A stretch of 19,185 nucleotides of DNA from JAVBNF01 sp031551725. Its GTDB lineage: Bacteria > Bacteroidota > Bacteroidia > Bacteroidales > P3. How positions within the stretch are numbered: position 1 is the stretch's first letter; every line of letters begins with the position of its first letter. Location of the stretch: NCBI GenBank assembly GCA_031551725.1, contig JAVBNF010000061.1:1-19185 (forward strand), read 5' to 3'. Shown in pieces: positions 1-7,141 of the stretch. Below the pieces are notes generated by a model. It was not told the origin of the DNA, did no database searches, and was given only the letters and a program-made list of their open reading frames with translations. Made by a program: the position numbers and the translations under genes.

Positions 1-140
1 TGATTGTAATATATTTCAACATATTCAAATAACAGCGACTTCATTTCCGCCTTTGAAATAAGTTTGTTCCCATAAATTAATTCTGATTTTAATGTTTTAA
101 AATATGACTCTGCAACAGCGTTGTCCCAACAATTGCCTTT
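1..140 (-). pseudogene. IS3-family transposase (OrfB) C-terminal fragment, cut at its 5' side
   Basis: Reading the - strand from position 140 down to 1 gives 46 codons with no stop, beginning KGNCWDNAVAESYFKTLK and continuing with SELIYGNK. This is the segment of the rve/DDE integrase domain of IS3-family (IS150-like) OrfB that carries the catalytic Glu (the E of AES). The C-terminal end lies beyond the left edge of the window. The N-terminal part, which should lie above position 140, is missing: at 138-139 the sequence switches to the open frame of the backbone gene that has its ATG at 147. The element is therefore broken at this junction and cannot encode a full transposase from here. Family recognition is strong. 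Whether the insertion itself or a later deletion removed the rest is not visible. Confidence 0.88.
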
Positions 141-146
141 AAAAAT

Positions 147-1511
147 ATGCTTACAAATACAAGCAACGATATTATAAGTGAAATTAAATGGAGTGATATT
201 CAGAATAACATTGTAGAACAGTTATTTAAAGGGCCCAATGGTCTTGTGACACAAGCGGTGACAGCCGCAGCCTCCAAAGCATTGGGAGAATATGGAGGAG
301 CGGCAGCTTCGGCAGTACTACAAAATGTTGGAATGGCCTTTAACTTAAAAAACCGTTCTAAAACCGATCCGATTCGTATTGTGTTTCAAACAACTGTTGC
401 TGATGGCGAAGGATACATTGATTTAGATACCGGCGATGCGACTTACGGTAAAGTCTGGCGTGGAAGCATCAACGCGACCATAAAGAAACCTTCTGAATTC
501 AGTGCATACGCAATGTATGTGAATGGCAATACGATTCAGTATGGCGACAGTGCCTTTAAATACTGGTTTTTGGAGTTTGGAGTATCGAACATCCGGGTTC
601 CGTTAGGGCCTGTACCGCTCGATTTAACAGCTGCCGCCGGTCGCGTATTTCAACACATGAACCAAAATGGGAAAGGCGCGCCTTATGTGCCGGATAGAAA
701 TGTAAACTTTGGCGCCGGTGTGAAAGCCTCTTTTATTGATAAATCCGGCGGAGGCATCCTCAATCTTACCGTTGATTTAAATCTAACCATCCTGGATAAA
801 GGTTTTAAAATGGCCATGTATGGCGATGTATTAGCAGCAAATCAAGTTATCAAAACACCGTCGGTAGAGGTAGCAGGCAAAGAAATGAGCGCAACCATCA
901 GCAAATCTTTAATTATAGGTGAAGGCTCCATGATTTTCTCAAGCATTGATAAAACATTTTATACCAATGCAAAAGTAACCACCAATACCGCCCCACTCTT
1001 GTGTGCAGGGGGCGAATTTATAGCTTACATCACTCCCGACGATTGGAGCATTTCTGTGGGGACACGCCAAGAACCGTTTCAAGCCAAGTTGCTCTGCCGC
1101 GACTTTGTAAAAATGGGTGGCTGGTTTGAGTTAAATAAAAGCTATTTGGATTTAGGGCTGTTTCAGCATGTGGATATTGATATCCGCTCGCCGTGGATTG
1201 GGCCGCGGGTTTGCAAAGTTCAAGCCTGGTCGGTATTCAGATACGATTTTGGCTTGCAAACCTTAGTATTTTGGAAACCGTTTAAAATCAAAGAAGCAGC
1301 CGTTTGGTTGGATGTTTTGGCCGCCGTTGGGGCCGATTGGAAAACGCCCTTAAAAAGCGGCAGCATTACCTTTGCAGGGATTAATTTCGGCGGTAATTTG
1401 ATTTATGTTTCCGAACCGGAAGCAGTTCTATCCGGTAAAATGTATGGAAATGTAACGGTATTAGGATTAAAAATTGGTGTCGAAATGGAAGCTAAGAAGA
1501 AATTCTCCTAA
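147..1511 (+). CDS. 5'-truncated conserved backbone protein of a toxin-type locus
   Basis: I do not recognise a named family. The 454-residue product has no signal peptide. It begins with a helical, Ala/Gly-rich stretch (residues about 25-70), then becomes beta-rich with alternating hydrophobic strands and many Gly, Trp and Phe residues, which suggests a surface or secreted repeat-like fold. The ATG at 147 is not a natural start. The frame is open upstream only to 108, the DNA before 139 is IS3 transposase, and the stretch from 139 onward (KNMLTNTSNDII) recurs inside the fragment at 7142-7516, where it is preceded by about 95 more residues. The true gene was therefore longer and has lost its N-terminus. 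It ends 30 nt before the HELGH toxin-like gene, so it probably belonged to the same transcription unit. Expression of the remnant is doubtful because its native promoter and export signal are gone. Confidence 0.7.
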   Translation: MLTNTSNDIISEIKWSDIQNNIVEQLFKGPNGLVTQAVTAAASKALGEYGGAAASAVLQNVGMAFNLKNRSKTDPIRIVFQTTVADGEGYIDLDTGDATYGKVWRGSINATIKKPSEFSAYAMYVNGNTIQYGDSAFKYWFLEFGVSNIRVPLGPVPLDLTAAAGRVFQHMNQNGKGAPYVPDRNVNFGAGVKASFIDKSGGGILNLTVDLNLTILDKGFKMAMYGDVLAANQVIKTPSVEVAGKEMSATISKSLIIGEGSMIFSSIDKTFYTNAKVTTNTAPLLCAGGEFIAYITPDDWSISVGTRQEPFQAKLLCRDFVKMGGWFELNKSYLDLGLFQHVDIDIRSPWIGPRVCKVQAWSVFRYDFGLQTLVFWKPFKIKEAAVWLDVLAAVGADWKTPLKSGSITFAGINFGGNLIYVSEPEAVLSGKMYGNVTVLGLKIGVEMEAKKKFS

Positions 1512-1519
1512 AAATTTTG

Positions 1520-1527
1520 TATATTTG
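1520..1527 (+). promoter_or_regulatory. possible Bacteroidetes -7 element before the HELGH gene
   Basis: TATATTTG matches the Bacteroidetes -7 consensus TAnnTTTG and ends 14 nt before the ATG at 1542. No TTTG lies at the expected 19-nt upstream spacing, so this is only a half-match. The paralogous gene at 18973 has the same type of box (TATCTTTG, 18956-18963) at a similar distance, which supports a shared short leader. Confidence 0.35.
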
Positions 1528-1541
1528 AAGATTAAAATTTT

Positions 1542-4346
1542 ATGAAACATAAACTAATATTTATATTCTTTTCCCTGCTTCCGTTGTTAGGGTTTTCGCA
1601 GAAGCCGACCATTCGCGATACCAACAACCTCGAACAGATGATTGACGAGTTCTTGGATTACCATATTTTGAGAGAAATTTTTCAGGTGCGCCGACTCTCG
1701 AATATTACTGAAGGCATGCTTGTTTCGGACGGTGGGAATCTTCCGCTGGGCGATTTTGCGAATTATTTTTATCAGCAAACCAAAATCGGCATTCGTATTC
1801 GGAGTTATGTTGAGAAAGACCATTTGTGGTCGAATCTCAATAAAAAGGATTACCAGCAATCGCAAAAAGAAGATTATGGACTTTATTTACAGATTGATGT
1901 AAAGTTAGAACCGCAGGAACTTATAGAATCCAAAGGCTATCGACACAAACTGACGATTGAAATAAAACCTTCACTTTTACTGGAGCAAACCAAGCAAATA
2001 CCGCAAGACCGCTACGACGCCATGAACGCTTTCTTAACCGACAGCATCGGCACGGAAATCATCGGCCCCACGCGCGACCGCCTGAACAGCGCAGTGATTG
2101 GTGCATTGATGATTTTGGTAGGTGCAGCGGATTTTCCGGTGTATGCCACGCTAACACCGGTAAAAGGTTTTAATGCTAAAGATGAAATCCCGAACATCGC
2201 TTTGCAAAATCAATACCACAGTGTTGTTATCAACAACAAACAGCAGATATTGCCATGGTATTCTGTAAAATCCAATCAATCGATTGATGTTGATGCAACG
2301 ATCAAGAAAATGCTGATTGATACGGTTGCAAAACCCATTCGGATTATGGGGAGCAACGGTTTTCAAAAAGAACTGAAAAGCACCGACACCGCAAGCCGTT
2401 TTTCGATTTCGGGCATGCCGGCGGGCGATTATACGGTTTCAGCGAATTTGTTGAACAAGAACTTTGAAGTTCCGCTTGCAGGCTTTGACTTGGCGGTTTA
2501 TGATAAGCAAGATATCACAATAAAACTGATTCCGCTTGGTGTAAACAAAACGGATGTAACAGGCTTGAGTGAACTTCTGAAAAACTTGTACAAACAAGCG
2601 GTTATTGAGTGCAACACGAGTGTGGATGAAGTTTTCACGACGGATGCGTTCAAAGATAAGCTGGAGGTGGGCGACAATTCATTTTTCAGCAACTACTCCT
2701 CGCAGATGAATGATATTATCCGCGATTACAAAAAAGACAACCCCATCGACAAAAAGACGTATTACATCTTTGTTGTTCCCCGCTTTTCGCAAACGGCTGT
2801 TCAGGGCTATATGCCGATGAAGCGGCAGTTTGGATTTGTGGCCTTGCAAAAAACGGCAGATTTTACGAGCTTGATTTTGGCGCACGAGTTGGGGCACGGT
2901 GCTTTTTGTTTGGAGCATCCGGAAAAAGAGTTTGGAGTTACGCTGCATTTTAATTTGATGAGCAAGGTGATGGACTTTCCTTCCGGTGGTTTCCGTCAAG
3001 ACAAGCTTGCGAAATACCAGTGGGATCAAGCCCACGACCCTCCCGGTGGAATGTTTTTGTTTCAGGAGGAAGAGGATGTGATGGCGACAGGTGATTTTTT
3101 CAAAGGCATTCAGTTTTGGGAGGTTGCCGACTATATTTATAAAGGGCAGACTTCTTCTATTTATGCCACACATTCTGTCACGCCAACCGAAGATATTATT
3201 GTTGGAGAGTATCAATTGCAGCCTCATTACAATAAAGATTTTGACGGGAAGAATAAACTAAGTTTTTATAATGCGGTGCGAGAGGTAAACGGGCAGCATC
3301 GCTTTGAATACCTTATCGGTCCGGAATCTTTTAATTTGTTTAAAGAAAAAATCAACATCTATACGAGTGCAGCAAACTTGTTTTATATTCATGGTCCTCC
3401 TTCTGAATCCGAACTAAAAACGATAGTCGGACTTCAATCTCGAGATGTAACCACCTCGTTGAGTGGACTTGCCAATATGTGGGCAGAATCGCTCACGGAT
3501 GTGGAATGGTGGCTGAATTTAGGGTTTTGTGTTTTGGCGCCGCAAGCCAATTTTGGGAAACTCACTCAAGCCGGAAAAACGGCCGTTGAAGGTTTTAAAA
3601 ATATAGCGGGCAAAAGTATTGGCAAAGGACTGCAATCGATTGGTAGTTTGGGATATAAAGCCAAGGTTGTGGCATCTGAAATCATTCTTTATACTAACTT
3701 AAATTTTGAGATCGCCCGTTTCAATACCAAAGGAGTTATGCGGCCAATGAATTGGATGCAAGCGGGTTCAAACATCAAGGTGCTTTCCACGTTCGACGAT
3801 GTGGTATATGCTGAAAATGCGGCCTATTCAACTACTAAAACGGCTACTCTAGAGCTTGTGCAGGAAAGTTCGGGAAAAGTTGGATGGCGAATAAAACAGC
3901 TTGTAAATAACGTCTTCTTTCAGTTTAACTCTGAAACTGGAATTCTAACAAAAGAAACAGTAGATTTTAACTTGTTACAGAAAGCCAAGCAATGGCAAGG
4001 GAAAGGCGCATACATAGGTATCGATGAGTGGATTGTTGTTGAGATTCCAAAAGGAACCAAAGTATACGGAGGGTTACCTGGTCAATCAGAATTTTATACA
4101 ACAATAAAAGATGTAGAATCAATTAGTGGGTATAAAGCTTTATTATGGAATAGGTTACAGGTGAAACCACACCCCATTGAGGGATATCGCTCAAAGCTAG
4201 GGGAATACGTTGTAAGGCAAGATGTTAAAGTTGTTATATCTAAGGCAAAGGCTAATCCACAATTTGGAGATGGTGGAGGTTGGCAAATTTTCATAGAAAA
4301 CTATACAGATATGCTCGAATTTTCTAAAGAAATAATTCTTAAATAA
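1542..4346 (+). CDS. secreted polymorphic-toxin-type protein: zincin HELGH domain plus C-terminal putative ART/TNT-like toxin
   Basis: The 934-residue product starts with a Sec signal peptide (about residues 1-19, cleavage after LLGFSQ or just before). The middle holds a zinc-metallopeptidase motif HELGHGAFCLEH at 448-459: two His, the catalytic Glu, and a third possible ligand at H459. This type of HELGHG segment recurs in large Bacteroidetes toxin-like proteins, where a protease is thought to process or release the C-terminus. A Gly/Ala/Lys-rich linker follows (about 660-705). The last 115 residues (820-934) read as a separate domain: GTKVYGG at 838, YRSKLGEY at 882 and NPQFGDGGGWQ at 905-915. 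The final pattern resembles the FGxxGGGxQ end of TNT/DUF4237 NAD-glycohydrolases, so an NAD-consuming or ADP-ribosyl-type activity is possible but unproven. Codon use becomes more AT-rich toward the C-terminus. A small gene follows after 7 nt, as expected for immunity. Confidence 0.8.
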   Translation: MKHKLIFIFFSLLPLLGFSQKPTIRDTNNLEQMIDEFLDYHILREIFQVRRLSNITEGMLVSDGGNLPLGDFANYFYQQTKIGIRIRSYVEKDHLWSNLNKKDYQQSQKEDYGLYLQIDVKLEPQELIESKGYRHKLTIEIKPSLLLEQTKQIPQDRYDAMNAFLTDSIGTEIIGPTRDRLNSAVIGALMILVGAADFPVYATLTPVKGFNAKDEIPNIALQNQYHSVVINNKQQILPWYSVKSNQSIDVDATIKKMLIDTVAKPIRIMGSNGFQKELKSTDTASRFSISGMPAGDYTVSANLLNKNFEVPLAGFDLAVYDKQDITIKLIPLGVNKTDVTGLSELLKNLYKQAVIECNTSVDEVFTTDAFKDKLEVGDNSFFSNYSSQMNDIIRDYKKDNPIDKKTYYIFVVPRFSQTAVQGYMPMKRQFGFVALQKTADFTSLILAHELGHGAFCLEHPEKEFGVTLHFNLMSKVMDFPSGGFRQDKLAKYQWDQAHDPPGGMFLFQEEEDVMATGDFFKGIQFWEVADYIYKGQTSSIYATHSVTPTEDIIVGEYQLQPHYNKDFDGKNKLSFYNAVREVNGQHRFEYLIGPESFNLFKEKINIYTSAANLFYIHGPPSESELKTIVGLQSRDVTTSLSGLANMWAESLTDVEWWLNLGFCVLAPQANFGKLTQAGKTAVEGFKNIAGKSIGKGLQSIGSLGYKAKVVASEIILYTNLNFEIARFNTKGVMRPMNWMQAGSNIKVLSTFDDVVYAENAAYSTTKTATLELVQESSGKVGWRIKQLVNNVFFQFNSETGILTKETVDFNLLQKAKQWQGKGAYIGIDEWIVVEIPKGTKVYGGLPGQSEFYTTIKDVESISGYKALLWNRLQVKPHPIEGYRSKLGEYVVRQDVKVVISKAKANPQFGDGGGWQIFIENYTDMLEFSKEIILK

Positions 4347-4353
4347 TTGTTTT

Positions 4354-4635
4354 ATGAGTAGATATGTGGATAAGTGCGAGGTATGTCCTCCAATAGAAAA
4401 ACTTCTAAACTATCTCAAAAATAAAGGGATGACTGTGGAAGAAATGAGAGTAGAAGACTATCATTTTCATGAACTTTACGTTAAAATTTCTGGTAATAAA
4501 AACGAACTCACAGAGGAAATAAAGATCAATAAGATAAAAAAAGTATCGGATACAATATTTATGTGTGAATGTCATTGGAGTATTGTAGCTATTGAGTGGA
4601 GGGGTAGTGTCCTAGATGTCACTCCGTTCGCCTGA
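4354..4635 (+). CDS. putative immunity protein of the upstream toxin, 3' end replaced by repeat
   Basis: This small 93-residue protein has no signal peptide or membrane segment. It is acidic/lysine-rich, with a CxxC (CEVCPP, about residues 8-13) near the start and a second Cys pair (CEC) near residue 73. I do not recognise the family. It starts 7 nt after the stop of the 934-aa toxin-type gene and shares its AT-rich C-terminal composition, the usual arrangement for a toxin and its cytoplasmic immunity protein. Its last codons run into the head motif of the hairpin repeat (GTTCGCCTGAGG from 4626), and the TGA at 4633-4635 belongs to the repeat. The original C-terminus may therefore have been cut off. 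Immunity function is inferred from position only. Confidence 0.6.
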   Translation: MSRYVDKCEVCPPIEKLLNYLKNKGMTVEEMRVEDYHFHELYVKISGNKNELTEEIKINKIKKVSDTIFMCECHWSIVAIEWRGSVLDVTPFA

Positions 4636-4870
4636 GGCTGTGAAATGCGGTTTGTTGAGTTTAGGTTCTACCTAAACCCCGTTCGGCTAAGGCTGTGAAA
4701 TAAAGGGTTGTTGAGCTTAGGTTCCTCCGTTCGTCTGAGGCTGTGAAATGCGGGTTGTTCGGACGAGGTTCTACTCTGTTCGTCTGAGGCTGTGAAATGC
4801 AGTTTGTTCGGACGAGGTTCTACCCCGTTCGCCTGAGGCTGTGAACCCCCCGTTCGCCTGAGGCTGTAAA
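4623..4870 (+). repeat. tandem array of six REP-like head motifs
   Basis: The motif GTTCGCCTGAGGCTGTG and close variants (GTTCGTCTGAGG, GTTCGGCTAAGG) starts at 4626, 4681, 4729, 4778, 4827 and 4852, always in the same orientation, with spacings of about 55, 48, 49, 49 and 25 bp. Most copies continue with AAATGCGG, then TTGTTGAG or TTGTTCGGACGAGG and the loop TTCTA. Several units are cut off right after GGTTC or GGTTCTAC by the head of the next unit, as if each new copy inserted in or recombined with the tail of the last. There is no coding potential beyond chance frames. Confidence 0.85.
4659..4677 (+). repeat. hairpin, arms GTTTAGG, loop TTCTA
   Basis: Perfect 7-bp inverted arms around TTCTA, the second half of the first repeat unit. 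Core AGG-N5-CCT. Confidence 0.85.
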
Positions 4871-4990
4871 ATGTGGTTTGTTGAGCTTAGGTTCTACCTA
4901 AGCTCGTCTATCCTGATAGGCTTTGCCTATCAAACAACTAAAAAAATGAGAGTTAAAAGATTGGAAATACAACAGGCGGAACCTGAAATG
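4852..4990 (+). repeat. long repeat module, copy 1 (two hairpins plus tail)
   Basis: A head motif at 4852 is followed by a hairpin with 9-bp arms GAGCTTAGG around TTCTA (4883-4905), a hairpin with 7-bp arms TGATAGG around CTTTG (4914-4932), and an A-rich tail ending in a CAGGCGGA-type motif (about 4973). The same order recurs at 7505-7680 and 8625-8800. The second hairpin's arms differ between copies (TGATAGG here, GCAGG there) but stay complementary. Confidence 0.75.
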
Positions 4991-4996
4991 ATAGCA

Positions 4997-5020
4997 CAGA
5001 CGAGGAAGAATCCTCGTCTG
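4997..5020 (+). repeat. hairpin, 10-bp arms CAGACGAGGA, loop AGAA
   Basis: Perfect 10-bp inverted arms, the reverse-orientation form of the GACGAGG hairpin, preceded by GATAGCA exactly like the hairpin at 5239-5261. Confidence 0.85.
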
Positions 5021-5036
5021 AACATCCTTCGTCGGT

Positions 5037-5068
5037 TGAGGCCAGCCTCAGTTCGTCTGAGGCTGTGG
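5037..5068 (+). repeat. hairpin TGAGGC (loop CA) plus head motif
   Basis: TGAGGC pairs with GCCTCA (5037-5050). A forward head motif GTTCGTCTGAGGCTGTGG follows at 5051, so reverse and forward units meet here. Confidence 0.7.
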
Positions 5069-5085
5069 ATTGAACAAGAAGAGAT

Positions 5086-5168
5086 GTTCGGACGAGGTTC
5101 TACCTCGTTCGTGTTATCGGCTTAGGCTCTGCCTAAGGAAGTAAAAGTGAAAAAGTAAAAGTGAAAAG
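5086..5168 (+). repeat. repeat block: GACGAGG and CTTAGG hairpins plus 14-bp tandem repeat, copy 1
   Basis: The ACGAGG hairpin with loop TTCTA (5092-5108), the CTTAGG hairpin with loop CTCTG (5121-5137), then two tandem copies of a 14-bp unit of type GTAAAAGTGAAAAA (from about 5141). The whole 80-bp block recurs almost unchanged at 7717-7799, directly upstream of the RAYT gene. No promoter or open frame is evident in 5169-5210. Confidence 0.8.
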
Positions 5169-5214
5169 GTGTAGAATGATTAAATAGATGTGAATGTTAT
5201 GAGTTTAGTGATGC

Positions 5215-5304
5215 AAGGCAAAGCCTTTGGTGATAGCACAGACGAGGTAGAACCTCGTCTGAACACCAATCGTTGGTTGAGGCAGAGCCTCAAGCCAACG
5301 GGGA
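5215..5304 (-). repeat. inverted-orientation repeat unit ending at the toxin fragment
   Basis: This holds AAGGC/GCCTT (5215-5227), a perfect 9-bp-arm hairpin CAGACGAGG with loop TAGAA (5239-5261), and a long hairpin whose arms are GTTGGTTGAGG and its complement with one bulged base, loop CAGAG (5272-5300), followed by CGGGG. On the - strand this reads CCCCGTTGGCTTGAGGC, then the GACGAGG hairpin, i.e. the same unit as the forward copies but reversed. A nearly identical inverted unit lies at 8436-8503. The truncated toxin gene begins immediately after it. Confidence 0.85.
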
Positions 5305-5319
5305 ATTAAAAATGAACTA

Positions 5320-6411
5320 TTGAATTTTCCACGAACATTAGATCTGATACGAATAGAAGATTTTCAAAAAGGGCAATTGAGTTATTTGGCATCAGATACA
5401 ACGAATCGAGATTTTGGGGAATACTTGTCTACAATTGCAGATATGAAAAAAATCCGAATAGAGGTCATGTGTTTTTTAGATGATGAAGAATATTTGGGAG
5501 GTAATCAGGAGCGTTTGCATTTTGGTGCAGATACATGTCCTTTGTTGGATGTTCATATTTACCTAAAGACACAGGATTTTGATTTATTAACAATTGGTTA
5601 TACCTATCATGTAAGTGTTTTTGTTTTACCATCTAAAGAACTTTTAGAAGCCAGTATATTTCCTCAAAAGAATTATGATAATGTTGCAATCTATTCAATA
5701 GAACATTATCCATTTCTTATGAGTGTTTTGACAATTGATAATTTGAATAAATTGGTTTTTGATATTTTATGGGAATTGACAGGGACAAAACCTGCAGAGA
5801 CAAAAAACCTTATCGTTAAAAATGTTCAATGGATAAATCAATATAATTCTGTCATGAACGGCAAAGCATGTCATTGGTGTAAAAATACTGCTAAATGTTG
5901 TAATGGTGGAACTTCTTGTTCAAATTGTACTCCTCAAAAATGCAAATATAATAGCTGTTGCTATGCTGCTTGCCTTTATATAATAGAGAAGAAAGATGTT
6001 AGAACAGATCGGAGTCAAGCAATAGATATCGTGGGATTAAAAAATGATAAAAAATGGAAAGAATTTGCCGATTTAATGAGTAACCCTACTAATTTTAACA
6101 TAGGAGTTCAATATTTGGATAATGCTTTATCAACAGATAAACCTGTTGTGGTTGGGGTACATTATGAGAATCGAAAAGATACAACATACAACAAGAATAA
6201 AGCCACATTTCATTATATTGTGGTTGTTGCAAAAATTGTAATAAATGGGAAGGTATATTATCGATTTATTGATCCAGGTAGAGGCACTGTAGGAGATGGT
6301 GCAAATGAACAAAATCTTTTAGAAGTCAATTTGACATCTTATATGATAACAGGTCTATATCAAGATAAAATATATACAATAACAGAAATAAGAAAAAATA
6401 TAAAAAAATGA
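5320..6411 (+). CDS. putative papain-like cysteine-peptidase toxin (C-terminal toxin piece)
   Basis: This 363-residue product has no signal peptide. The only upstream start is TTG at 5320; the frame is closed by a TGA at 5278-5280 inside the repeat, and the next ATG is codon 42, so it is probably 5'-truncated. Residues 1-160 are an unrecognised alpha/beta region. Residues 184-218 hold ten cysteines in 35 positions (C184, C187, C193, C194, C200, C203, C208, C213, C214, C218), possibly a zinc knuckle. The C-terminal half has the layout of a papain/C39-like peptidase: Cys within NSCCYAACLY (213 or 214), His298 in TFHYIVVVA, and Asp318 in RFIDPG. Base composition is much more AT-rich than the flanks. 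It overlaps the next gene by ATGA, as toxin and immunity genes often do. The catalytic assignment is by motif only. It might be an immunity-linked peptidase of another kind. Confidence 0.68.
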   Translation: MNFPRTLDLIRIEDFQKGQLSYLASDTTNRDFGEYLSTIADMKKIRIEVMCFLDDEEYLGGNQERLHFGADTCPLLDVHIYLKTQDFDLLTIGYTYHVSVFVLPSKELLEASIFPQKNYDNVAIYSIEHYPFLMSVLTIDNLNKLVFDILWELTGTKPAETKNLIVKNVQWINQYNSVMNGKACHWCKNTAKCCNGGTSCSNCTPQKCKYNSCCYAACLYIIEKKDVRTDRSQAIDIVGLKNDKKWKEFADLMSNPTNFNIGVQYLDNALSTDKPVVVGVHYENRKDTTYNKNKATFHYIVVVAKIVINGKVYYRFIDPGRGTVGDGANEQNLLEVNLTSYMITGLYQDKIYTITEIRKNIKK

Positions 6412-7070
6412 AAACACTAAAAATAATTATTATTGTGCTGGGTTTATTTATAGCTCAGAAAAATTTTGGACAAATAAAATTGATGTCTTATTTTAATGAG
6501 ATAAATAAAGACTCTACGATAAATACATTGAGTTTTGGAAAAATGGGCTACAATTACCAAAAAGATTTATCAGATGAAATAATTATTCGATACTTTCTAA
6601 AAAATAAGGCTGATTTGTATCGGACTATTGAAATATATAATCCAGATGACAACATTTATAGCGATGTAAAGGTTAAACGTGTTATAAATGCTTTGTTTTG
6701 TAAAAAAGAAACTCATAATATGTTATTGTTATGTTATTGGTTTGGTGAAAATGCATATTTATCAATGTACGATAATACGAAAGATACATTACTAGATTCA
6801 TATCTTTTTTGTGTATTACCAGATGAAGGAGAAATATTTTTACACAGCATTCTTTTTGCAGATAATTATATATATACGGTTGAAACAAGAGACGAGGAAA
6901 CACATTTGAGGTATGTAAAAATAGATTTTGAGGAAAGAAAATTTGTAATAATTAAAGATTTTGTGACAAAAGATTATTTAGTTATCGAAGATCTCGCATA
7001 TAAAAGAGCAAAATATATAAAAGCACTACAAGAAGGACGTTTTACAGAAGAAGGAAGACTTCGAAAATAA
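6408..7070 (+). CDS. exported protein, probable immunity partner of the cysteine-peptidase-like toxin
   Basis: This 220-residue product starts with a Sec signal peptide (about residues 1-21: MKTLK, then IIIIVLGLFIA, cleavage near NFG). There is no lipobox Cys, so the mature protein should be periplasmic. The rest is soluble, Tyr/Asp/Lys-rich and predicted beta-rich (LLLCYWFGENAYLSMYDN), and I do not recognise it. The start ATG overlaps the stop of the upstream gene (ATGA, 6408-6411), which implies coupled translation. Both genes share a very AT-rich composition. A periplasmic partner fits a toxin that enters or acts in the periplasm of neighbouring cells. Function is inferred from arrangement only. 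Confidence 0.7.
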   Translation: MKTLKIIIIVLGLFIAQKNFGQIKLMSYFNEINKDSTINTLSFGKMGYNYQKDLSDEIIIRYFLKNKADLYRTIEIYNPDDNIYSDVKVKRVINALFCKKETHNMLLLCYWFGENAYLSMYDNTKDTLLDSYLFCVLPDEGEIFLHSILFADNYIYTVETRDEETHLRYVKIDFEERKFVIIKDFVTKDYLVIEDLAYKRAKYIKALQEGRFTEEGRLRK

Positions 7071-7141
7071 ATTGGATAGTGCACAGGTGATGTGCTAGAT
7101 ATCGCCTGAGTTATTTCTGTATTGTAAATTACTAAAAATAA

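Noticed and set aside
2679..3227. 182-residue frame on the - strand inside the HELGH gene
   Set aside because: Antisense shadow of a strongly supported coding region, with no start context and no recognisable domain.
4626..4870. CRISPR array
   Set aside because: The repeats are about 50 bp apart, but the intervals are themselves repeat sequence rather than unique spacers, no cas genes are near, and the units are truncated irregularly.
4871..5125. 84-residue frame inside the first repeat patch
   Set aside because: It runs through several hairpins. The similar frames at 7526-7756 and 8644-8844 exist because the DNA repeat is copied; hairpins inside the frame and lack of start context argue against a gene.
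7081..7095. Hairpin GCACA with loop GGTGA after the immunity gene
   Set aside because: Only 5-bp arms and no T-run, so it is too weak to call a terminator.
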